From Berberis thunbergii (Eukaryota; Streptophyta; Magnoliopsida; Ranunculales; Berberidaceae), in NCBI GenBank assembly GCA_003290165.1, contig QNQO01001153.1:62001-126000 (forward strand): 64,000 bases of DNA, in the 5' to 3' direction. Positions 56,200-64,000 of the stretch are shown piece by piece (within the stretch, counting starts at the first letter, position 1; every line of letters starts with the position of its first letter). The position numbers were made by a program, and so were the translations under genes. The notes beneath the pieces are model-generated. The model saw nothing but the letters and a program-made list of their open reading frames with translations. It was not told the DNA's origin and made no database searches.

Positions 56200-56599
56200 G
56201 ACACCAATAGAGGGATACTATGAAAATACTAATTATGCCACTCTATCGGTGTATGTTTATCACATTGGCATGGCGCCTTATTTTCTAAAATGATATTCAA
56301 AATTATAAACACGAATAAAATAATAATAACAATAAAATCAAAAAATATAAAAAAAAAAAATTGATGGATGCCTTCCACACCAATGGAACTTGCATGGCAG
56401 GTCTCTATGACACCCATAGTTATCAATTTGTGATATGGACAACAATTCAAATTTGGCAAAATTCAAAAAGATAGGATTTTACAAGAATTTGATTTTGTCA
56501 AATATATGGAAGAAATTAAATATTCAATACAACACACATTCAAGTATAATCCGATATTATGAATCTTGAACTAAAAATTTAGCCAATATGTGATTATAT

Positions 56600-57248
56600 A
56601 TATGTGTGTGTATTTACTATTCATTGCTGATTGGGACAAAGTCAAATCATAAAAATTAGAGATAAAAGATGACTATGATTGAAAGTTGAAAAATATTAAG
56701 GGTTGAGATTGATTTTTTATGATGACATGTTTGTAAATATAAAACATGTAGAATGACAAAGATAAAAAATAAATTATGAATAAAATGAGTGGAATGTACA
56801 TGTGGCGGAGAGATAAAGTATTATGTGTGTGTGTGTGTGTGTTTTTTTTTCAAAATGAAAATTATCATAAATATCTATATAGTTGTTTGATTTTGGTAAA
56901 CTTGGTATCGTTGAAATACAAATTTAAAAATCTTTCAAACAAAATCAATGATCAATACCATGACTTTTAATTTTAAATTATTTTAAATGAAACAAACATT
57001 TTAATAAACATTCAAACAAAGACCTCAAACATTCAATCGATTATAATTTTATCCGAGTTCAACTATAAAAAATTATTATTTTTACCGTAAAATATGCTTG
57101 CACCTAAAAAATTGAAGTTTACATTCTAAACTATGATTGTTTTTATGAAACTCATCGAGGGCAATAGTGGTGATGAGGGTGTCAAGTGCATGATAATTAG
57201 CAGCAAAAACATGTACATGGAGTGCCAACGACATGAGTAATATGTTAG
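56600..57248 (+). mobile_element. Helitron-like non-autonomous copy 1
   Basis: The 3' end carries AGTGCCAACGACATGAGTAA then TATGTTAG, with T following. The body (TTGCTGATTGGGACAAAGTC, GTGGAATGTACATGTGGCGG) is shared with three further copies. The start is not exactly placed. Confidence 0.5.
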
Positions 57249-58055
57249 TCTATATTACAATTCAGAGTGATGTTTTACTATCATTGCTGACTGGGGAAAA
57301 GTCAAATTGAAAGGATTAGAGATAAAAAGTGGTTAGGATTGAAAGTTGGGAAATGTATTGAATTTGAGGGTTAAAATTCATTTTCTATGATGACATATTT
57401 GTAAATATAAAATATGTAAAAGGGCAAAAATAATGAAAAAAACTTTTGAAAAAAGTTGGTGGAATGTACATGTGGCGGAGAGAGAAAATATTGTATTTTC
57501 CTTTTAGCAAAATAAAAATTATCATAACTATCTACACTGTTGTCGGATTTTGATAAACTTAGTATCGTTGAAATGCTTGTAGCAGATATTTTGAACAAAA
57601 TCAATGATCAATATAAGGGCCAAAATATTAAAATATATATATTTCATAATTAAAAAAGTATAATGTATTACATGTCTTTAATATTTTTCAATATTTTTAA
57701 AAACAATGAGTTTAGTCGATCATACTAGAAAAAAAATGAGTCGGGCATCTTAATGATTGGGGGAAAACTCATTCTCAGCGTTTAAAATTTTTGAATTCGC
57801 GAATGAGTTCTCACCTAGTCAAATTTAAATTTTATGTTTTCGCGAATTCAAAGATTGGGGGAGAACTCATTCTCAGCGTTTAAAATTTTCCCCAAATTGA
57901 TTCAAATTTGACTGAACATGCTTACACTTATAATCGACTTACACTTCAATACTGATTGAAAGCGAAAATGATGATAGTGACAGAGATGCTCAGTACAAAA
58001 TAATTAGCAAAAAATAAAATTATGTGGAGTGCCAACGGCACGAGGCATACTCTAG
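57249..58055 (+). mobile_element. Helitron-like non-autonomous copy 2 (807 bp)
   Basis: Starts TCTATATTACAATTC directly at the end of copy 1. It ends GAGTGCCAACGGCACGAGGC then ATACTCTAG followed by T: a GTGCC/GGCAC hairpin about 10 bases before CTAG, the Helitron 3' signature. No coding capacity. Confidence 0.65.
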
Positions 58056-58684
58056 TATATATATATATCATTGAATTAAAAATATTAATTAATTATTCAT
58101 AATTGCGAGGATTAAAATGAAACATAATTACTTAAGAAAATAACTAAGGCATTTGTTGAGTATGCTTAACCTCTCCATAACAGGGACATCTAACAAAAAG
58201 TAAATGTCTTAATAAGAAGAGATTAGAATATATAATTCCTTTAAATTATTGGTTTTTAAGAAAATTCATAGCTTTATTTAGGTATGATGGAAGTCTGCTT
58301 ATTGTCTAAATAATTCATTTTTTTTTATCAAACATATGTTTGAATATTCAAAAGAAGTGACTCTATCTTTTGGATATTCATCGTGACCATTATCAATGTA
58401 ATCTCAATGTTCACCAAGCTCTACCAGATTTACAACTTTTTTGTTTTTGTCAAAACTTTGCTCAACATACTTGTGTACCTTGATAACTAATTGATAAAAT
58501 TCTTCACAACAATCGAATCCTAAAAATTAGTTGTGAAAATCATTACAAATTTATGCCCCACTCCCCAATTTTTTAAATAGTAAACAAATAAAACAAAAAT
58601 ATGGTGAATAAATTTTTTTCTTTCTATTTAAACGTGTATTATATGAAATCAATAAAACATACAATTTTATAAGATATCGTATTT
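58056..58684. other. Spacer, nothing recognised
   Basis: AT-rich DNA between a Helitron-like copy and the plastid insertion. Confidence 0.5.
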
Positions 58685-58907
58685 GGGGAATAACAATCGG
58701 TTAACTCTGTGCCAGCAGCCGCGTTAAGACAGAGGATGCAAGCGTTATCCAGAATGATTGAGCGTAAAGCGTCTGTAAGTGGCTTTTCAAGTCAGTCGTC
58801 AAATCTCAGGGCTCAACTCTGGACAGGCGGTGGAAATTGCCAAGCTGAAGTACGATAGAGGCAGAGAGGATTTTTGGTGGAGTGGTGAAATGCATTGAGA
58901 TCGAAAT
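58685..58907 (+). pseudogene. rrn16: Plastid 16S rRNA gene fragment inserted in nuclear DNA (NUPT)
   Basis: CTCTGTGCCAGCAGCCGCG (the universally conserved 530-loop region) is followed by AGACAGAGGATGCAAGCG, GCGTAAAGCGTCTGTAAG, CAGGGCTCAACTCTGGACAG and GGTGGAGTGGTGAAATGC, in the order of plant chloroplast 16S rRNA. About 220 bp is present, so it is a non-functional fragment. The differences I can judge are mostly C-to-T or G-to-A, as expected for methylated inserted plastid DNA. Confidence 0.93.
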
Positions 58908-59498
58908 GGATACAACTTTTTGACTACTATTTTGTATTGAAAAAGATGCCTAATAATTTTCTGAGATATTACATATTGTGAGCTTTTACATTCTTTAAAA
59001 TGTTGCATTCTACATAATTTTATTTATTTTATTATTTGCTTTGGTTTTAGAGAACCCATTGGAGATCCTCCAGCTTAGAAGTCAATACACCAAAGAATTT
59101 TGTTCATTTATAGCTAATGTGTTACCAAAATCCTACTATTGCGCTAATGCGCATATGTTTTCTTGGTTGGTGTTCAATGTTGTTCCTTGAAACTATACAT
59201 TCAATTCCATTCTTTATTTCCCTAGTCACAGTCTTCCTGTTAGCAACAACCCAATGGATATATTTTTTAAAATAAACAACACAAGGATTTAAACATTTGT
59301 TATACATTAAACATTAGTCATACCTAGGTCTGACAATTTGGCTTGAGCTCGCCAATCCGACCCAAAGTCTGCTCGTTATAAACGTATTTGGGTTGAGGTT
59401 TCATGTGCTTCGGGTAATTTCAGGTCAGCCCGTTAAGCCCATTAAGTTAAATGGTCGTGTGTTGTGACCCCTATAAGCCCATGGAGAATAGTAAAAAC
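58908..59498. other. Spacer with a hAT-like word
   Basis: CTAGGTCTGACAATTTGGC at about 59326 resembles a hAT terminal repeat and is followed by GCCCGTTAAGCCC words. Similar words recur near 60995-61110, but no matching end or duplication is found. Confidence 0.35.
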
Positions 59499-60170
59499 CT
59501 ATCTTATAAATCAGCCATGTGTTGCACTATTCATAAGAAATTGAGGATAAAAATGCCTAGAATTGAAAGTTTCGAAAAAATGTTGAAGGTTGAAATTCAT
59601 TTTCTATAATGGCATATTTGTAAGTATAAAATATGTAGAAAGATAAAGAAAATGAAAAAGGTGAAAAGGTAGGTGGAATTTACATGTGGTAGAGAGAAAA
59701 TTTTATGTTATTTTTGCCTCGAAATTAAAAAATTGTCATAATTATATACTTGGTTGCCGAATTTTGGTATACTTGGTATCGTTGGAATGCATTTTGAAAA
59801 TCTTTCATTTCACATCTTTAGTAATTTCAATATTTTTCAAATAAATGAGACGAGTCGATTATAATAGGAAACATAGTGATACAAACATCTTAATGCACAT
59901 TCAAACAAAGAGTCGAACTTCATGTTTTAGCGAATCAAAGTTTGGGGTAGGCCTCACTCTCGACATCAATTTTTTTCCCCAATTGATTTAAATTTTGACG
60001 GATTCTAACCTCAAAGTTTATAGTATATATATATTTTCTTACCTTAGAATATGTTTGCACTTCAAAAATAATTGAGGGTGAAAATGTGGATGGTGGCGAG
60101 TGTGTTCAATACATGATATTTAGCAAAAGAAATGTATGGGGGAATGCTAATGGCACAAGGAATACCCCAG
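59499..60170 (+). mobile_element. Helitron-like non-autonomous copy 3
   Basis: Begins near TCTTATAAATCAGCC and ends GAATGCTAATGGCACAAGGA then ATACCCCAG, a mutated form of the hairpin and CTAG end. The body shares GGTGGAATTTACATGTGG and the final 'atttagcaaaaga' block with copies 1 and 2. Confidence 0.5.
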
Positions 60171-60736
60171 TGTACCTTATAAATTAGATACGAGTTTTAG
60201 TATACATAAGGATTTGAAGATAAAGAGAGTTATGATTGAGAATTGAGAAAAATATTGATGGTTGAGATTCATTTTCTATAATGGTATGTTTATAAATATA
60301 AAGTAGGTAGAAGGGCAAAAAAATGAATATAAAACTTAAAATAAATAGAATGTACATGTGGGGGAAAGATAAAGTTTTATGTTTTTTTTTCTTCTTGAAA
60401 TGAAAACTATCATAACTATCTCTTAGTTGTCAGATTTTGGTAAATTTTGTATCGTGAAAATGCATTTTTGAAGATATTTTCAATAGAACTAGTGATCAAC
60501 ACTTATATTTTTAAGATACGCATTTTATTCCATATGTATTAAAAAAATCTAATGCAATTTCACACTTTGAGTAGTTTCAAAGAAATGAAAAAGGGTTTCT
60601 CAAGGTATCTTCAAACAAAAAAACACAAACTCCGCTTCAATTGTTTGGTAATGTTTTTTTATCAGATAAAAATTTTGACCAATTTTGACTCTAATATGGC
60701 GACCAACTTTCTCTCGTGCCAAAGGCAATGCACTAA
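60171..60736 (+). mobile_element. Helitron-like non-autonomous copy 4
   Basis: Starts at the end of copy 3 (TGTACCTTATAAATTAG) and ends CTCGTGCCAAAGGCAATGCA then CTAA followed by T, fitting CTRR. The body repeats GAATGTACATGTGGGGGA. Confidence 0.5.
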
Positions 60737-61596
60737 TATATTATATATCTAATTTAATTTTGTAAATAACAAAATGAACTGAACTTGACCAAATTATTAA
60801 TCACATAACAAATTAAGAAATAGTTTATTTAAAATTTCACTAAAATAAATATGTTTCAAAATATTTTAGAATATATATAGTAGATAGTAAATTTGATATT
60901 TTCCTTGCAGCAGGTCAAAGTAAAAGTCATTGGTATTATCATTTATTAAAATAAAATAAAATTTTGTTTCACATAAACAAGTCATGGGAGAATGTGCCGA
61001 CTAGCCCGTTTATAAGTGGGTTGGGTTTGGGTTTTGGAGAGAGGCCAATCGAGCCAAATTTTGGGTTGACCTGCCAAACCCGACAACCCACGTGGTCCGG
61101 CCGAAGCTAGGCTGACCCAGCCCCAAGTCATGTCGGTATGCAGATATATTATTTTCTTTCTTGGTGGGGCTATGAAATGCAATGTAATATGTGGCTACTC
61201 TAGAATCTCTATATTAAATACCAGAAGATGATGGAAGTTGCAAGCAGATGTTAGAAAACGCATCAAAAGGAATGGAAGAATTAATAATAATACCTTTTAA
61301 AATGTGATTCCATAAGATTGTGACAATTCCTTCCAATGGATTAGAGTCGCACCGCGTTGATTTTGGGAGACTACCAAAACCTTTTTCATAATAAAATACC
61401 CTTATGGACGGTGCTCTAACATTCAAGACCGTGCAACAACTTTGAATTCTCAAGAAAAAGAGCTTTTTAATCAGGGGACTGACTGACACTTGTCTAAAAT
61501 AGTGGTGAAAGTTGTTAATAATATATATAACCTTTAATTTCTTCATCCAAAAACCAACCGCATCTTTTGGATAATTTGACGGGGAATTCTAAATGT
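60737..61596. other. Region upstream of the raffinose synthase promoter, nothing recognised
   Basis: AT-rich; the minus-strand ORFs at 60982-61182 and 61214-61546 show no known motif. Confidence 0.45.
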
Positions 61597-61740
61597 CGAG
61601 GAAACGAGCGAGGAGAGGGAAGTGGCGGGGTGGGAGCCGTCCATCCCACTCGAAATGTGCGCACAAAAAATTGCAACATGCATCCCGAGCGGGATGGACG
61701 GCTCCCACCCCGCTACCTCCTCCCCTCGCTCGTTTCCTCG
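61597..61740. repeat. GC-rich fold-back element in the raffinose synthase promoter
   Basis: CGAGGAAACGAGCGAGGAGA with GTGGCGGGGTGGGAGCCGTC faces GACGGCTCCCACCCCGC and CCTCGCTCGTTTCCTCG. The loop (GAAATGTGCGCACAAAA...CATGCATCCCGAGCGGG) matches that of 33030-33180. The right edge lies about 135 bp before the TATA box. Confidence 0.85.
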
Positions 61741-61875
61741 CCCGTTTCCTCGCTCTCTAGCCTCACTCTAATTTGACCTAGCTAGCCAGTGATTTGGAAC
61801 CAATACATGCGCTACACTTCATTTTCTTGTGTTTATAACTATCCAAACTGGACCCCTAGCTTTGAATCCCTCTCT

Positions 61876-61884
61876 CTATAAATG
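61876..61884 (+). promoter_or_regulatory. Probable TATA box of the raffinose synthase gene
   Basis: CTATAAATG lies 155 bp upstream of the ATG in a TC-rich stretch (CCCTCTCTCTATAAATGG). Transcription would start near 61905-61915, giving a leader of about 120 bases. Confidence 0.7.
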
Positions 61885-62030
61885 GGCTCATCAATGTAAT
61901 TAGAAGCACCACATCAAACTTCAATTCACAAAACCAAACTTGTTAATCTTTCTAACTTTTCTCTTCATCTCTTTGTTGATTCTTCACTTCTAACAATACC
62001 CAATTGAGTCTTCTGATCCACTAGTTAGCA

Positions 62031-64000
62031 ATGGCACCTTGCTTCACCAAGCCTAACCCTCATTTTCTTGAAAACCATGTTGATGATCGACAAACACCGT
62101 TGATCACTTTAGAGGGATCAAGCTTCATGGCTAATGGTCATTCCATCCTGTCTGAGGTTCCTCCAAATATCCTAGTGACACCTACATCAAATTTGAGTGG
62201 CTGCTTTGTGGGGTTCAATGCCAAGGACCCCAATAGTAGGCATGTCGAGTCCTTAGGCAAGCTTAAGGCAATAAAGTTCATGATCATATTTAGGTTCAAA
62301 GTATGGTGGACCACTCATTGGATTGGAACCAAAGGTAGTGATGCTGAAAATGAGACCCAAATGATGCTTTTAGACAGGTCTGATCAAGGAAGACCCTATG
62401 TCCTCCTCCTCCCCATCATTGAAGGACCCTTTAGAGCTTCTTTACAAGGTGGAAACGAGAATAACCTTGAGATCTGCGCCGAGAGTGGATCAAGTCAAAT
62501 CACTGGCTCTAGCTTCAGGAGTGTGCTGTACATGCATGTTGGTGATGATCCTTATAAGCTCATCAAGGAGGCCATGAAGGTGGTGAGAGTACACTTGGGT
62601 ACATTCAAGTTGCTAGAAGAGAAGACCCTTCCAGGTATTGTAGATAAATTTGGTTGGTGCACTTGGGATGCATTTTATCTTAAAGTGAATCCCGAGGGAA
62701 TATTGGAGGGGGTCAAGACCCTAGTGGAGGGTGGCTGCCCTCCAGGATTAGTCCTTATAGATGATGGATGGCAATCAATTTGCCAAGATGAGGAGTCCTT
62801 GAGTGAACAAGAGAGGATCACTAGGACCACAGCAGGGGAACAAATGCCATGTAGGTTGGTCAACTTCCAAGAGAACCACAAGTTCAGAAACTACCAAAGC
62901 AAGAAAAGGGTCGCCAATGGGGGGGACATTGTAAAGGGTGCCTCTAATAAGGGTATGGGTGCCTTTATTAGGGACCTCAAAGAGGAGTTTAAGAGCATAG
63001 TGTATGTTTATGTGTGGCATGCCTTATGTGGTTATTGGGGTGGGGTGAGACCACAAGTTGAAGGGATGCCCAAATCAAGGCTCATAACTCCTAGGCTGTC
63101 TGAGGGATTGAAGAAAACCATGGAAGATCTGGCTGTTGATCAGATTGTGAGCAATGGGGTGGGGTTGGTCCCACCTGATATGGTACATCAGATGTTCGAT
63201 GCGCTCCACTCTCATCTTGAGGCTGCTGGGATCGATGGAGTTAAAGTGGACGTCATTCATGTAAGTCCTCAAAAGCCCCCCATCAATTTTTTTTTAGTCA
63301 AACAAAAATATTTATTAGAAAAACACTTTGAGAGTTCTTGAGATCTGAGAGTATTACTTGGTTTATCTAAGGGTGCGTTTGGTTGCATGAAATTTTATGT
63401 TATGAAAATTTATGAGGGACCCTTACAATTTAGGCTAAATTGATATATCACTTCACATTCGCCATTTAATTGTGTGGTCAATTGTGGGAATGTAAGTCCC
63501 ATGAACATGAGAATCTCACTCCTTGATCACCCAAGACATATGATTTTCATGTTCATGAGACTTTTATTCCCATCATTGATCACAAAATCAAATGGTGGAT
63601 GTGGAGTGATACCTCAAATTGGCATAAAATATAGAGGTTATTTCATAAATTTTCATGACATATAATTCTATGCAACCAAACACACCCTAAGAATTTAATT
63701 GCCCTTATTGTTGAGAAGGGCCAAAATCCAAAGGGTCCAAAGTGAGGCCCACAAATGTCCAAGCTGATTTACAGAATCATGAAAGTTATTAACCCTAGTT
63801 CATTTATTGTTTTGTTGGAAACTGTAGTTGCTCGAGATGTTGTGTGAAGATTTTGGTGGGAGAGTAGAGCTTGCCAAGGCTTACTACAAGGCCCTGACAG
63901 CTTCGGTGAGAAAACATTTAAAAGGAAATGGTGTGATTGCAAGTATGGAGCAATGCAACGATTTCATGCTTTTAGGAACTGAAGCCATATCTCTTGGTCG
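62031..64000 (+). CDS. Raffinose synthase (galactinol-sucrose galactosyltransferase), 5' part
   Basis: Moves galactose from galactinol to sucrose, making raffinose, in the cytosol (EC 2.4.1.82). Exon 1 (62031-63260) gives 410 codons, starting MAPCFTKPNPHFLENHV. Visible family motifs: FRFKVWWTTHWIG (87-99), RPYVLLLPIIEGPFRASL (121-138), DKFGWCTWDAFYLKVNPEG (205-223), LIDDGWQSI (242-250), VYVWHALCGYWGG (326-338) and GIDGVKVDVIH (400-410); the Asp of KVD is the expected GH36-type nucleophile. It ends at a GTAAGT donor. Exon 2 starts at 63828 after ACTGTAG in phase 0: LLEMLCEDFGGRVELAKAYY, ASMEQCND, LLGTEAISLGR, and runs off the window. The start has a good context (GCAATGGC). The family is about 780 residues, so roughly 60% is seen. 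No lesion found. The motifs favour raffinose synthase over stachyose synthase, which has an extra insert in this N-terminal half. Confidence 0.95.
63261..63827 (+). other. Intron 1 of the raffinose synthase gene
   Basis: GT at 63261 (CAT/GTAAGTCC) and AG at 63826-63827 (AACTGTAG/TTG). It is 567 bp long, 317 of them a Tourist MITE. Confidence 0.9.
63371..63687. mobile_element. Tourist-like MITE (317 bp) in intron 1 of raffinose synthase
   Basis: The ends GGGTGCGTTTGGTTGCATG and CATGCAACC-type inverse finishing CCAAACACACCC are flanked by TAA on both sides (63368-63370, 63688-63690). Same length as 4151-4467 and similar over the whole body, with many more A/T substitutions. Confidence 0.9.

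Noticed and set aside
59320..61120. A single hAT element with TAGGTCTGACAATTTGGC-type ends
   Set aside because: Only one end is recognisable and Helitron-like copies lie inside the span; no 8-bp duplication found.

Overview
The window is nuclear DNA of a flowering plant, most likely a eudicot. The evidence is an AT-rich background, plant-type introns, plant-specific transposon families, a raffinose synthase gene, and a decayed piece of plastid 16S rRNA gene. Species cannot be told from the sequence. Almost everything is transposable-element DNA, much of it nested. The only convincing intact host gene is raffinose synthase at the right edge (62031 onward, running out of the window).

Layout. 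1-2.0 kb: minus-strand Ty3/Gypsy (Tat-type) gag and LTR remnant; a relative lies at 36.7-37.5 kb. 3.0-5.4 kb: small hAT, Tourist and fold-back elements. 5383-19461: a Tat-type Gypsy element with both LTRs, a near-matching 5-bp target duplication, gag, a broken protease, a tandem-repeat 3' region and a decayed antisense ORF, but no visible reverse transcriptase, RNase H or integrase. Its protease is split by a 4.7-kb CACTA element (7708-12433) carrying a CCT5 chaperonin pseudogene. 20-23 kb: MITEs, GC-rich fold-backs and a FAR1/MULE fragment. 23692-28542: a complete PIF/Harbinger element (TAA target duplication, DDE nuclease gene, Myb/SANT gene, plus a captured BEL1-like homeobox fragment); both of its own genes are broken. 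28.8-29.7 kb: two 310-bp CACTA MITEs. 30.6-31.1 kb: plant-mobile-domain remnant. 34.1-35.7 kb: Ty1/Copia 3' end. 36-37.5 kb: Helitron-like and Gypsy pieces. 41.7-42.4 kb: long inverted repeat. 43.1-43.7 kb: second hAT MITE.

45536-56199 is a 10.7-kb Mutator-like element (MULE) with a perfect 9-bp target duplication and inverted arms of about 1.5 kb. Each arm carries what looks like a leader exon, an intron and the first coding exon. The left arm leads into a FAR1-type transposase gene, now decayed. The right arm leads into an opposite-strand ORF that joins an RNase H1 N-terminal (hybrid-binding) domain to a C-terminal membrane segment. Between them are pieces of four host genes: R2R3-MYB, PDX2, allantoinase and a coiled-coil protein. 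This is the most unusual unit in the window.

56.6-60.7 kb holds a head-to-tail series of Helitron-like elements and the plastid rRNA insertion. A GC-rich fold-back (61597-61740) sits about 135 bp upstream of the raffinose synthase TATA box, and a Tourist MITE lies in that gene's first intron.

Identifications rest on recognised motifs, terminal repeats and target duplications read by eye; no database search was run.
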